Shown in pieces: positions 1 to 14,500 of a DNA stretch of 64,000 bases (positions are counted from its first letter, which is position 1; each line of letters starts with the position of its first letter). Below the pieces are notes generated by a model that had not been told where the DNA came from, made no database searches, and saw only the letters and a program-made list of their open reading frames with translations. Source of the stretch: Cheiracanthium punctorium (Eukaryota > Arthropoda > Arachnida > Araneae > Cheiracanthiidae); the NCBI GenBank assembly GCA_038373885.1, contig JAWZYV010019487.1:744001-808000 (forward strand), given 5' to 3'. The position numbers were made by a program, and so were the translations under genes.

Positions 1-455
1 CGGCATTTTTCTTGGCGAAAGATCGCTCGTCTTGGCGGACCGCCGAGGTACTTACGTATTATCCCGCCGGTCATTCCCGCCAAACTATTTTTTCGTCAAA
101 TGAGTTGCCAATCGTATTCAAACCATTAATAATTTTATGTGCCGGGCATTTATCTCGGCAAAAAATCGCTCGTCTTGGCGGACCGCCGGGGTGAAATTAT
201 TGACCAAATACCATCACCATACAATTATATCTACAGTCTGATGTCTGGATATACTATGTGATCTAAAGCTATATTGGTACTTACGTATTATCTCGGCGGT
301 CCGCCAAGACGAGCAATTTTTCGCCACAATAAATGCCGGACAAATGAAATAATTCATGATTAGAAATACGTTTGGCAACAGTTTCCAAGCACATTTGACG
401 CAAAAATCGTTTGGCAAAAATGACCGCCAGGATAATACGCAAGTACCGCTATATT
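1..455. mobile_element. hAT-like MITEs of the GGTACTTACG family (one full, two partial copies)
   Basis: The full copy is 276-447 (172 bp). It starts GGTACTTACGTATTATC, ends with the inverted form GATAATACGCAAGTACC, and is flanked by a perfect 8-bp duplication GCTATATT at 268-275 and 448-455. Positions 1-46 are the end of another copy. From 47 a further copy starts and breaks off near 194 without its second terminus. The 8-bp target duplication fits hAT-type transposition. Open frames here are non-coding. Confidence 0.75.
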
Positions 456-2308
456 AATGGTCTCTAGTTTTTCAATAACTTCTGAGTAATAAAAAACATT
501 CAAACCAACTGGTGTTTAAAACATAAAATAATTAAGAATTTTCTACAGAATAACACCATAAAAGTTACTCTTCAGGCCATACAGCTGTTTCATTTGAAAA
601 TCTTTCGATCTTCGAAATTTTTTTATGGAAACAACTGATAGCCTCACAAACTCAAGCAACTTTTACAGTGTTATTCTGAAAAATTTTTACTTATTTTAAA
701 GTCTGAGTAACTTATTTACCGACTTCAGAAAAGGAGGAGGCACTATGTTCCACGGGCAAATTATTTTATACATATACAGCGATAATTTTTTTACCACGTG
801 AACCGATTTCAAAAATCCTTTTTTTATTGGAAAGCCGTTACTTCAGGGGTGGTTCCATGGTCACTTTCTGATGATATTATCATTCCGAAAATCGGAAAAA
901 CACGTGTTTTTAAGGCATTGCTTAAAGGGTTGCCAATAACGGCGCTGGTCTTAATCTCAAAAGACGTTAAATTTGGCCACTTTTGGCTATTTATTGCCAA
1001 GTTTTTTGTCAAAAAATAAGTTTCCAAAACTGAACTCCACTTGGCGATATCTTCTATATTTGGTGAGAATGCGCCAAACCCTATTTTGCAATGGGATTAA
1101 TGGTATAGCTTAGGTTTGCCGGTACCAGCATTTGTCAAAAATCAGCAAAGATGGCCACATTTGGTGATTTATCGCCAAGTTTGTCGCCAAAAAATAAATT
1201 TCCAAACCTGAGCCCAGCTTGGCGATATCTGCTATATTTGGCGAGAATTCGCCAAACCTTACTAATTTACAGTGGGAATAATTCTTCTTTAAGGTGAAGT
1301 AATTTGAAGTCTGTTTTCTTTTTTTTCTTTTTTAAGTAATATTTTAGTACTAAAGTATTAATCCGATGTCCACTTCCGTGCAAAATTTAACGATTTTTTA
1401 ACGAAATTTAACGAAAATTTTTTAATTTTATCCTGTCGAATAATATGGCCAATATTCATGTTCACGACAGCTGATGCATTTATGGCAAGTAACTGCAGCT
1501 ACGCTTAAACAATGCTTGCTTTTAGCTTCATTAAATAGCAGCGACTTTTGGCAGGGGCTGTAACAGATCTGTCGTAATTACATTAAATTAAAAGTTTGAA
1601 AAAAATACATGATTTATTCATGTATTTTTAGCTAAGACACATTAGTGTGAAAGTTTTCACTCAATTGAAGTTTGGCAGCTGAACAAACATCCCATTCCAA
1701 AATTTGAACCAACCACACAGTGTACAATGTACATGCAGTGTACGTTAAAGCGTACAGAAACAATTGAAAATATATGATTTCTCAAAATCATAGATGGTGA
1801 GATGGAAGTGTATCGAAACAGATTTGGTAATACTCGGTGGAGGTTTATTTTTAAATAAAAATATCACCAATTAATTGTTATCATGCTTTATTATTCCCAC
1901 ATCTCACTGCTGGTGAGGCCATTACAATACATTCGGTACAAACATCAGGCTTGTTACTAGACGGCAATCTATACGGACGTTCGAAATGTTGTTCCAAACA
2001 TCCTCTCTGTTTTCTGTATAATTAGAAGTTTCCAAAGACAACTAATCTTCAAAAAAGCCCCCAGCCCTCCCTCAATCCCTTTCTTATCATTAATCAGTAT
2101 CTGAATTGCGAAGAGAAAACTCATTCTGCGGCACAGTCTTTCTTGTCTTTAAGTGAACGAGCTTTTAATTCCTGAAAGCTATCTGTCTGTGATGAAAGTG
2201 TATCTGTTAGAGAAATAATGATCATTCCCTTTATTTAGAAATGTTCTTTTAATTTTAGATTCTGCAGGTTAAGAGAGATCGTTCGTCAGTCGATACATAA
2301 AACCAGCG
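456..2308. other. Region upstream of gene A
   Basis: No gene is recognised. Positions about 976-1100 and 1153-1275 are two tandem copies (period near 178 bp) rich in CGCCAA/TTGGCG, related to the 2-kb CGCCAAA elements elsewhere in the window. The remainder is AT-rich. The gene A promoter should lie here, but I see no convincing core element. Confidence 0.5.
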
Positions 2309-2548
2309 ATGGATTCTTCTGCTTTCAGTGGCTCTTCTGGTAGCAGACATGGTTCACAAGAATTCGAAGATTCGACTCCTCCAGTTGTAGTCCTTCCGGC
2401 TTCTGCAGAATTTTCCGGTTCTATCAGTTATGACGCAGAAGCTCCCAAAGTATGGAAAGTGCCTAAATCGAAAGTCCCAAAACGAATTATAAGAAGAACT
2501 GGGTCTGTTTTGAAAAAACTTCTAGATGAACAAAATATAACAGTATTG
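2309..2548 (+). CDS. Gene A exon 1 (start codon, Ser-rich N terminus)
   Basis: It codes residues 1-80, starting MDSSAFSGSSGSRHGS. The end is basic (KVWKVPKSKVPKRIIRRTG) and leads to a phase-0 donor TTG|gtaagg. An acceptor-like ttttaattttag about 50 nt upstream of the ATG may open the 5' UTR part of this exon, so a non-coding first exon further upstream is possible. Gene B exon 1 also starts MDSS and ends GGTTTG|gtaagt but is otherwise unrelated and much longer. Confidence 0.8.
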
Positions 2549-5500
2549 GTAAGGTTCTTTCATAAATTAATCATTGTTATACGCAGTGACTTACATTTAA
2601 ATCTAAGAGTGATATAAAATCATTTGCATTCATATTTTTAGGAATGTAAGCATACTTCGAGTTTTTGAAATGAGAATAAACTCGGAAATGATGGTGTAAG
2701 TCTGAAACTAATGAAATAATTACCTATATTTGAAGTAAAAGTGTCATTTATTCGAACGTCATAGAGTGTCCCAAATAAGAAATAAGACTGTCGCCATATA
2801 CATGTCCGAATTATTTTAAAACGACTGTCACAGAAACTAAAAAATGAGTTAATATTTATATTTTTTAACGATACTCTTCATTTGTCTTTTCAGAAACGTT
2901 TCATTCAAGATAACATCTTAGCAATAAATTACGGTAAATTTGTAAGAGATGAATTAGTGCAACTGTGTAGAAAGTTTGCCCCTTCAGACACTCATTTCAC
3001 AGAAGATATGGATGCAGTAACTTTGATGAAAATTCTTTCTGACGTCCTAGAAGGGTATCAAAGAGGATTTGCACTGGTAATAATTCAAATTTTTTTGTGA
3101 TAAGGTTGTAAAACGCACCACCATATAAATACTACCAAGTCATGGGAAACCCACAAGTTAAAAAATTTGTTTAGTAGTAAGCAAATTTTCCACGCAAAAG
3201 CAGCATTGAAAATGAAAGTTATTATATATAATACCTAATGCGAATTTATTTCTTAATAAGTATCAATCCTGAAATATGCTAATACATCTTTGTTAGAAAA
3301 ACAAGTTCTCTTTTAAAGATCCATTCAAGTTTCCCAAACCTAAACCACATCCTTTTAAAAAAGACTAGGGACCAAGGCCCCTAGACTCGCTACGCTCGCT
3401 TTTCGTATGAGGTTTTCGGCCCCTAATAATTCTTATTCGTAAAAAAGGCATAGTTTCAATAGACAAAACCCAAAGATTGGATCATATAGAATGTTACCGA
3501 GCTGCCCATTGCTTTGCTCTTGCATGTTCCTTGGTACATAAAAATTAAAAATTCACACTATTTTGAATTAGGTAAAACCTATGGAACACCTTTCGTATTT
3601 GCCATCCATGGTGATTTTTCATAATTTGGCGACTTACGTATATGTATCGTTAATAATTATCTCTAAGAAAACAGTACTTCATATGTTTCCTTTGATGAAA
3701 ACTACGGAACTGCTACTAATGGCGACTTGCTTGACACCAATAGTGACTTTTCTTTATTTGTCGATTTACACGTGCTCATAACCGATAATTAAAGCTCATG
3801 TAAAGTTACCGGGAAAACTGTTATCCATATATTCATATGAATAATCCTTTGCAAATTGACATATTTAACACCACGAAATATATCATCTCGTAAGATCGCG
3901 ATGGCAAACATCCAATCTGTACTACTATAATTGCTATAATGACATAGTTAACGCCACCAAATATTTCTACTGGTAGCAAATACCCAAGCTGAACCTAGCC
4001 GGCTTTGAAATAATCTGTATTTTAATTATTTTGCGTTTTCAAGATACTGTGTTCTAACATTTTGGAACTCCCCATTTAGATTCACCATGCTTGGACCGAT
4101 ACCACTTTGCCAGATCGTACCTAGTGCCAAGATGGCACTTTTTTAATCAGTTACAATTAGTTGTTCTGTTTTCGAAAAACGAATAATCGCTAATTCTAAA
4201 CTCCTATTTTCTAAGAGAACTTACTATTTGAAAATTGTCAACTTTGTGTAACACACTTTGAGTTATTTATTTCATATACTTTTTAATTTGGGGTAAAATG
4301 GGTGTAATTCTACTTCATGTTTATCGATTTCACGCAATTTTACATACTTGGAATTGCTTTGATGCAAAGGCATGAATGATTTTATGCTTTCGAAAATTGC
4401 AAATCCTGACAACCATTATGTTTATTTTTTCAGTTTTTTATTAATATCTTCTTAAATAATTCGATTTTTGAAATTTAAGTCAGCTTATCAGGTTCCCTGG
4501 AATTTTCCAGGGAAACCTGGAATTTTCGAGGAAACTCAAATCCCCACGGTTTCGGAGAAGATAGCAAAACAAGCTTTTGACAGCGGCGGCCGTTACTTTT
4601 TTTAGAATAGAGAGAAAAAACACAATTTTTGAACTTCAACTGTACCCTTATCTTAACACGTCATAGTCGAATGCAGCATGTCAAAATACAAAATTTCAAT
4701 AATTTTTTACGAATCCCTGAAAAATCCTGAATTTTTTAGATCCCTGAAAAATCGTTCCATCAATGCTTTTAAAAAAAGTTTCCAATTTTATCAAATAGCT
4801 GTAAAATTAACGGATGTATTTCACTATTATTATTGCTGCTGTTGTTGTTGTTTTTGTTTCATGCATTAATTCATAAAGACCCAAAAGCGAATAACATTTA
4901 CATTTGGGTCTACAATTTCTCCTTAAAAAAATAAATGAATAAATAAATCATATTTCAAGAAACTCTATAAATACATAAATTTAGTTTTTTTTTTTTTAAT
5001 CAATACAACTTATAAAAATATTTTTATTTTTATTTGTATTAGCTGTTTTGAAAATGTGAATTTTTTTTTTTTTTTTACGTAGACTTTTAATACATCTTCC
5101 TTAAATGTAGAAGTTATAATTTTGATATTTCGCAAGTAATTTGAATTAATGTACTATAAAAATGCAAATAAAATACAGTTTGCTAATAGAAATCTTAAAG
5201 TATTTATTAGGTGTATATTTATTTTTTATTCAGAGGCATCAGGTTAAAAAATGCTTTTTTTTTGTAAGTTTTGTATTATATATGTAATAAAGCTAGTACA
5301 TGTAATAACAATTTTTAACAGTTTTGTGCCTGAAAAATAGAATCATTATGTTTTATTCATTTTCCCTTAAATTATCATTTTTAAATATAAACTTTAATAT
5401 TTTAGTTTCCAAATTTTGATCTAGAGTTTTATGTAAAATATTTAAATTACTTTGAAAAATGGATGAAGAATAAAGCAGTAAATATTTAAATATTTCCAGT

Positions 5501-8500
5501 TTAATTTTAAAGTAACGGCAGAAAGTATAATTAATTTTGTGAAAAATGTTATAACTTTGGCTATAATTTGCAACGTTCACTATAGAACTTAGTTTTAAAA
5601 TACAGATATTTGAATGAAAATTCTCCTTTGAAATTTCTACAAATCTGCTATAGAAAAATTTATGTGAAGGGGGTGGGGGGAGGATAGAAGACGACAAGAA
5701 ACGATTTTACCTGTAGAAAGTGTAGTCACAAGCATAATCTTCATTCACCAAACTTGTCATCTGGTTGAAAAAAACCGGCTACGGCTGTGTCGGGAATCAC
5801 AACTGTTATTGTCAAACGCTTTCACCTTCTTTAAATCTTTCTCGACCCTAAATTGATCACAAATACTACAGGATAGACCAAACGGATTGGCATTGCATAT
5901 TATTTTTAAGCGTTTGTCCGCTGTCCACCAATGATTTTGCATTGCTTCACTTCAACTGATGTTAATGTGACTCAGCTCGGTGACAGATTCAAGAAACGCA
6001 TGGGTTGTATCTTCATTCGTTATGTCCACTGGTATAGGTACAGCAGCGGTAGAGGTGCTTTCGGAGTCGGCGACAGCTTGCCTTGGCAGCTTTGTAACGC
6101 ATCCGAAAACGCCTCGCTCGCTCGGCGCCGGACATGGGGGTTCCTGAGCATGGCACTCTCATATGAGGGTGCCCTCTTTCCAACGGTAGCAGTGATTTAT
6201 AATTCCGGCTGTCTCCGGCGCAAACTCCAGGTCCTAACAGCGAGCTAACTATAAAAAAATCTGATGTGTCCAACACATGACTTCCTTGCACGTCCATTAG
6301 ATCAAAAATATTTTCGACGCACTTCCTCTAAATTTATTTGTTTGAAAGAGATAAAATATCAATAATAGTAAGGTTTAGCGATTTCTAGCCAAATATTTCG
6401 ATATCGCCAAGCTGAGTTCAATTTGAAAGATTTCCTTCTGACACTTTATTTGGCGATATTTCACCAAAAGCCGACAAACTTGAGATAGTCAGCGAGATTT
6501 TGGGGATAGCCAAAGTAGTCATTGACCACAGACTTTCAATGAATTGAATGCATCTATACACCTCAATGTATTAAAAGTCATTTGGCTCACCACGTAAATA
6601 AATTCTCAGTCGATTGCTGTCAAAAAAGATATTGAAAACAGTTAGATATTACAATAGTTCTAAATACAAAGTTAAAAAATCTACGGGTTAAAGTTTTAGA
6701 GTTATACAAAATAGGAAATAATTTTTGGCGCAAAATTTGGCGATATTTCGGCGAAACTCGTCAATGTCGACGACATTTGGCGAGATTTTAAGCATAAACC
6801 AAACAATGACAGATTATCGCCAAATTTGGCGATATTTCGCCAAAACTCGCCAAGAACGATGACAAATGGCGATACTTTGGGCATGGACCAAATGACTGAC
6901 TATCGCCAAATTTGGCGATATTTCGCCAAAACTCGCCAAGGTCGAGGACAGACGGAGAGATTTTGGGCATGTACCAAACAATGACTGTCTACAGTTGTAT
7001 TATAATGAAGATGTCCATAGACATTAAGGTACTGAAATTCTTTTCGGTGGTCCTGTCAATAAACTCTCCAGTAGATTGGAACCAAAAATCGAGATGCAGA
7101 ACTAGATGTTACAACATTCTTATATATGAAATTTCATAATAGTTTTTGAGATTTGAGAGTTAAATATGCACACACGTACACCAAAAGTCGCCAAGCTTGG
7201 CGACTTTTGGCATAGTTCTTGAGGGAGGCACGTGACCGTGGTCGGACCATTACCTAACTTATGTGGTAGGACGGTATTGTGCTTGAAATGGATGAATGCC
7301 CCTAAAATTGCTATTGACCGTAATGTATTGGAAATCTTTTGAGTGTTCCTGTAGCAGAACTATAAATGATAAAGACACTTTTTTTAATGGAGAAATTCAT
7401 TTTCTAACTCTTTACAGCATATATCACTTCTGAGTCGTTTGAAATAGCCCAATACCTCTAAAAAACGCTTTGATGAATTTCGGCCCATAGAGCGTAATGT
7501 ATTTCGAATCTTTTGGGCGGTCCTGTAGATAAACTATTCAGTCGAATGGAACCGAAAGGGGAGGTGCACAACTAGATGTTACAACAATCCTAAATATAAA
7601 GTTTCAACATTCAACGCCTAACAGTTTTTGAGATATGCGAGTTTAATGAATTTCGGCCCATTGAGTGTAATGTATTTCGAATGTTTTGGGCAGTCCTGTA
7701 GATAAACTATCCAGTCGAATGGAACCAAAAGGGGAGGTGCACAACTAGATGTTACAACTATCCAAAATATGAAGTTTCGACATTCTACGCCTAATAGCTT
7801 TTGAGTTAGGCGAGTTTAATGAATTTCGGCCCATAGAGCGTAATGTATTTCGAATCTTTTGGGCGGTCCCGTACATAAACTATCCATTCGATTGCCTCCA
7901 AAAGGGGAGGTGCACAACTAGATCATAGAACAATCCTAAATATCAAATCTCAACATTCTACGACCAATAGTTTTTGAGATATGCGAGTTACATACATACG
8001 TACGTACGTACGTACGTACAGACGGCATGGAAAAACTGGCCACAGTAGACTCGCCACTGGTCAAAATGAGTTGCAGACGCGTTAATATGATCGTGCATGC
8101 TAGCCTACGATGAGATGCATCGAAAAAAATTTTTATATTAAATTTAGAGGTAGTCAAAATCGGTTTTTATGTCGAAATTTGGCCCCCAAAATTTTTCGGG
8201 ATCACATTACTTCCTTATACTACGTACAAGGAAGTAATTAATAATGACACTGGATTTATGTTTCTAAGACTAATAGTTTTGTAATTATGATAGTAAGACG
8301 CGTTACGGTCGATTTTTCTGAGCTGGTGCCCGAGTGTGAATTTAAAGATGTTTCACGTTAAAAACGTTTGAAGTATTTATCATAGTTCCCATTTTTTTAA
8401 AGAGACTCATAATTATCAATTACAGTTAAATTTCATATTTTGCTTCAAAAAGAATTTGATTTTTCTAAAAACTCATTCCGACGCATCTTTACATCGAACG

Positions 8501-11500
8501 AGAATAGACAAAGAAAGTAAAAACGGCACGTGAGGCGTGAAATTTGGTAAATTTAATGTGGCATGACAACCCTATCTACGATTGTATTTGTTTGTTTGTT
8601 ATGGCAAGCCTACACTTGGGGCATCTGCCTACTGTGGTAAGGTACCTTAGTTGGTGGACTTTTTAAAGAGTTCAAACGCGTATTCACATTACATCTGGAG
8701 GAAACCGACCAAAACTCCGGGTCGCTAGATCAACAACCACGCGGCCGAGCCCGACGCGGGACCTTCACACTTTAGCCATCTATCTTGTTCTGTGGCTTAT
8801 CCACTAGACCATGCTGAGGGCCCATTTTCGATTGCAAAGAAGTTTTTCGATGTTTGATTGCTTTTCGTGTTATGTAATCTTATAGTATCATGAATTTAAA
8901 TATTTTTATTTCATCATTAAATATTTTTATATGAATTCAAATTTATTTTTTTCATGAATTTAAATATTTTTATTTACATCTCGTCGTTTTTCTTCGTGGT
9001 TTCGCATGAATGTTTTTATATGATGTTGGAGTACCTACACTAGTAGCACAAGACGTTCAAATCGCATCTAAAAGACTTTTTTTTAAACTACTTCTGCTAC
9101 TAGAGTAATTTAGTCTTCGAAGGGCTATTCAGAAATTAATTGGTACATCAACATATTTTTTGAGATGATTAGTGTCCAGAATCCATTTCGGGCATATCAT
9201 ACTTGTGTTTAGAATTGTTATGCCCGAACTGACTTGGGACAAAAGAAAAACTAGTGTTTCTATTACGTCAAGACCGAATTGAGTTCCTTTTACTTTCCAC
9301 AAAGCCTCTTAATATCTAATTCATATTTTTCATGTCGGATATGGTTGTAGGAAACTCTGAAAATACGCATTGTGAATTAATTGCAGTTGGACACAGTCAA
9401 ATGGACTGTGTTTGATCTTATAATAACCTGAAGATTTTCGTATTACTTCAGAACACGTTCGCGCACGTATAGGGATATTAGTCGCATTAGTTTTCAATCG
9501 TCTAATGCCTGAGGAAGTTTTCAGTCAAATAAATTACATCTTTATCACTTTTTCATTCATTAGTTTGATGTTTCTCTTGAAAGCGCTGGAATTTTAGAAG
9601 GATCAGCTTTGTCGGCGAAGATTGATAAGTCCAGACAAAAGTAAACTTTTTATTATATTATCTACAAATAATAATGAACTCATGATAATTACATTATAAC
9701 ATGAGAGATACTTTTCAACGAATAAGTAATATACAGAGTGTCTCCAAAATATGGTGGCATGCTTTAATTTTTATCTATTAGAGATAAAGGAGGGTGTAAA
9801 TTGAAATAATGTTCGGAAAAAGCTAGGGAAAAAAATTTAGGAAAATATGTCTCACCAATTTTCAAATGTGACACTTTTTAAATTCGTATGGGATTTCTCG
9901 AACAAAAAAAGTCGAGTTAGTAAGATGTGCCTCATATACTAATATTATGATGTAAGAAATTGGATAGTTACACAGGAATTGCGAAAGAAAATAGTTTTTT
10001 TTCCCTGTATCAATAAACATTTACATTTAATGTGTAGACCCTGAAGATCTATTTTTAAAGATATCCGAGACGTTATATCAGGAAAGGCTGAAATTTTCTA
10101 CATCACCTCATTAGTGTCTGGAGCACATTTTATTAACTGGGAATTTTTTTTATGGGGACCGTATAAAAATTTTGAATCTGTCACTTTATGAAAATAAGCG
10201 AGGGAAATTTATTCTCAACGTGGTGTTTTTTCTTACCTTATTTTGAACATTTTTTTTTTAAATTTACATTGACCTCTTATTTCAAATAGATAAATAATTA
10301 AAGTATGTTAACATCATTTTGGAATACATTAAATGAAAAACATAAGTCTCATTTGACCAAGCCCCTAAATATTCAGTTGCACTTTCTAGTTAGTGACACT
10401 TGTGATAAAAAACAAAAACACCTTCAAGATGTAAAACTTCAACATCTTTGAGTAATATTTAAACTTACTGAAGCGTTAATATAATTGAAACTATGTGGAA
10501 ACTTTACACGTTAAACAAGTATTACCCGTTAATAAAATCTGGAAAGATTTAAAAGTTTTTCTTCATTTATTTACTTTTTTACAAAAAGACTTTAAACTAC
10601 TTCCAAAGAATACACGGAAAAATTGCATCGCGAAAAAAAAGAGATGTGTTAACACTATTCTAGGTGAGTTTTACTCTAACTTTGGTTAGGTTAAAAATGG
10701 TCTAGATTTAACATTTTGCCTGTAAAATTCGAACGGGTTTCATTCCACTTTTAATGAAACAAGCAAAAAGATAAAGTACAAAGAATCATTATACTCAAAT
10801 TTAAAATCAAATTATTGAAAATGTGATGTTAATGATGAGAATTTTAAAATTCGAATTATTGGCACGTGGGCAGATGTCAGCAACTTTCTTTCATAATCAT
10901 CTCGTCATTACTAAAGGGGAATTCATACAAAATATCTTTCCTTATGTTGCCCTTTAATCTGCATTCCGCAGTCGAATAAAATTCTGATGTTCATGAAAAC
11001 CAATATTTAAGTAATTGGGTATAAAAAAGATTGTATCTTACTTTCAATTAAAATTAACTTAAATGACGTATGCATCAAAAATGTGTATAGTTTAGTAGAC
11101 TTACAAATAAATCATGCGATGTTGACATTGGATTTTTTTCCGTGAAAGTTCATGTTTTTTACAAAATTTCCAATTTAACACATCTCTTTGTTTATCGTGA
11201 TGAAAATTTCCAGTGTATTCTTTGAAAGTAGTTTAAAATACGTAAGCTTTTTGTAAAAAAGAATTAAAGAAAAATCTTTTAAATCTTCCCATATTTTACT
11301 AAAGGGTAATGTTTCAAAGTTATGTTTTATTCAAATGTATGTTAAATATAAGCTACTTAAAGATGTTACCCATAAGCTGATTTGAGGTGCTAGGTCTCTC
11401 ACCTAGAAATGGTTCAAAGTTAGTTGATCACTCATAGGGGGCAACTTCGGTCTCCTAATAGGCGCCTCCATAACGAAATGACCAACATCTGTGGACCAAG

Positions 11501-14500
11501 TGGTGGTCAAGACTCCAGTAAGCCGTTGAAGTGGCCATTTGAAATAATAAAAAAAAACTTGTCGTATCGTGCTTCAAATGCCTATATAATAGTTCGAAAT
11601 AAGTTCGAAAGTTGGTTGAAATACTTCCAAAATGAGCAATGCGGAACATTTTTAAATTTACGGAATAATTTACCAATACAAATAAGCATTTTTAACTGAA
11701 ATTTTATTATATGTATTAACTTTTAAAAAGTTTGTACGCATCATATATTTTGAATAAAATAAATCATACCATTTCATGAAGCGATGCAGGACACTTTGGA
11801 GAGAACTAAACGCAACCTACCGTGTTCTCATCTTACAGAATAATAACGTGCTCTTTTTCTAGCAGAATAATACTATTCAAAGAGTAATGCGTGAAACCTT
11901 GATATGATTTATAGATGTAGCACATTTACAAATATATACATTTAGATTATGTAAACTGACCTGACAACGTACTAAAATCAGACAACTTCAGATAAGTTTG
12001 AAATCATTGACACTGAAAAGCGAAAAACAGAATTATTACCTGTATTAAACTCTCAAGAAATTTGCAGTGACAAAAAAAAATTGAAAAAAAGAAAACGATT
12101 GGTGTTACATTTTATTTTGTTATTTTCAACTGGTTTAGTTACACGCACCGTATACAGAGATTTTTTTTTTGGAGGGGGTGAGGAGGAGATTACAGCTACC
12201 TTCAGGAAAGATTAAGAAGTACTATTGAAATTATGATTTTGTAAACCGCAAATGAATGTCCATTATCATTTTTTTTATTTTCAGAGTTTCCGATTTTTTA
12301 GAATCAATGCAAAAAGGTCTAAACGATGCTGAAGAAAACGTATGGCACTTACAGTACATAATCCAAGATAATCTTGAACACATTAAATCATGTGAAGAAA
12401 AAATCCAGTTTCTAACGTAAGTAATATTTATGAAGCTTACACTGGCACGACCTTAAATTTTTCTTGCTTTGCTTAATCTAACGTGAGATGCACTGAGGAA
12501 CATTCGCTGACAAAAGTCATCAATTTAAAAATATGTCTGGCAACAATGTAGAAGAAAGTGGGGCTCATGAGGACTATATATATATATATATATATATATT
12601 AATGTTTTAATAAATAACCTTCGCCGTGTGTAATTCTTAAATTTGCAATGCTATTCTTAAGTATACTTCAATAATCCGTTACATACTAACTTTAAAAAAA
12701 AAAAAAAGATTATCATTTTAAATAATAATGGGCATTATTTTCATGCATGTATGCTGCCCATTCGTCCATACCTCTAGGGATGAATTGGACATAACTTGAA
12801 ACTGCATGAGGAAAGTACAAATTTTGGTTGAACTTGCTTATATTTCACAACTGAATTGACTCAAACTGACACTGACTGACTAATGTATTGACGCAAATCA
12901 AGATCGACTGATGAAATGATTCAAATTGATATTAACCGATGTAACGGCTCAAAATAACATTAACTGATATGTTAATTTAGATTAACATCAAAAGACAAAA
13001 GCCCTTTGATTCTTGCAGTTCCCAAGCCCTATCCTTTAGAAAATTCATTATGATTCTTCCATATCTTTCTTCATGACAATGGCTGCTCTCCGCTCGTATT
13101 GAAGTATCTTGCGTTATCTCTCGTCAATCTGCGCATGCGACGTCTTACACCGCCCTTTCCTTAGATAAAATTTCGATTGCCTCTCTTCGATAGCCGTAGT
13201 GCCTCTTTTCTTAGTGTGTCTATTTTTGACATTTTGAAAGTCTATGGCTGTGGGATATGCCTAAGGACAGCTGATATTTTTAAAGTCTGGTCTAATACCT
13301 TTATCTCATTAGACTTTGAAAATATCAGAAAATTGGCTAACTACAAAAAACAGGCGCTACGGTTGTCAAAGAGAGGCAGTCAAACTTTTAAATGAAAATA
13401 CAGTGTTAAAATTATTTTAAATGAACAAAGAGTAAATGTGTTGAATGTAAACCGTTAGAGCATGATTTTTTGTCAATTCTGTTTTTCTTAGCACCCATTC
13501 TAATTACTTCCATAACGGGCTTTATCTACTAGTCCTGTATGTTCCAGAACTTCATATAGTGACATAGTAGTTGATTATTAAAGCTAAAAAATAGATCCTT
13601 TACATGATTTTCAATGTTATTGATTCTTTTAATTTCATCTTCAATTTTTTCACGTTTTTATTGCTGAAAACCGACTTAATTTCGTTACTCTAAACGTTCA
13701 GTTTCAGTACAAAATGTTTGAATTTGAAATGTTTAATGATACAGGACTTTTACTCTCACACTTAACAACGCTCAAAAATTTATCTTTCTGAAAATACGCA
13801 TAAAAAACTGTGTCATTTGTTCTATTGAAATTTCTCATGCATGTTTCTTCAAGTTGCAGAATATATTTTCTTTGTTACATAAGTGCATTTTTATAACAGG
13901 ATGTGTATAAATTTAAGATTTTTTACGTGTTATACGGCTTTTGTGATTTTTATTAAAGTTATACAATTTATTTTCAGGAATAAACTCGTTAATATGCAAG
14001 AAAGATATTATGAAGAACCTAAACCAGACGATACTAATTTTTTTGTAGGTAACAAAAAAAAATCAATTTTAAGTCGACTCATATTTCTTTACGCATTAGC
14101 ACCCAACTTTTTTCAGCACATTCTCCTATTTATGTTGATGCCAGAAGTGATAAATAAATTTCCGATATTTGTGAAGTATGAAGAATCTATTCCTTTTTCT
14201 AAAAATATGAATAAGACAGTGAAAGATTCTCATTTTACTTTATTATTGCTCAGAATTTTGTAGATATCATTTTCATTATTCGAGAAATAGAAATAGGAAA
14301 ATAAATTAATGTTTAGATTTTTTTGCGACTTATAAATTTTGCGACCGTCTAAAAATTGATCGCTGGCCGCTAATGGGTTAAATACTTTTCAAAAGTCTAT
14401 TATATGTGCATGTTATGTGCATAATGCGATAAAAACCATTGGAATGGCATTAAAAATTATTATCTGCTATACACTTAAAAATATTGCCTATGCAGTTTGC

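Larger units (their letters stand above)
3077..9563 (+). other. Gene A intron 2 (6.5 kb)
   Basis: It contains short repeats near 3360-3430, AT-rich sequence with a TAT/TGC-rich run near 4820-4860, the GC-richer stretch 5930-6260, a 2-kb CGCCAAA element (6257-8235) and a SINE (8585-8823). I see no coding exon of gene A here and no other gene. Confidence 0.6.

Noticed and set aside
6702..6970. 60-residue frames such as MPKISPSVLDLGEFWRNIAK repeated here and at 43909-44177
   Set aside because: They are translations of the CGCCAAATTTGGCG repeat; each is short and also present in both strands' repeats.
8744..8823. Possible tRNA gene on the minus strand
   Set aside because: A and B boxes are present, but there is no cloverleaf acceptor stem; tail and target duplication show a SINE.
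13883..14263. 126-residue + frame around gene A exon 5
   Set aside because: It is intron read-through; only 13978-14044 has splice sites and paralogue support.
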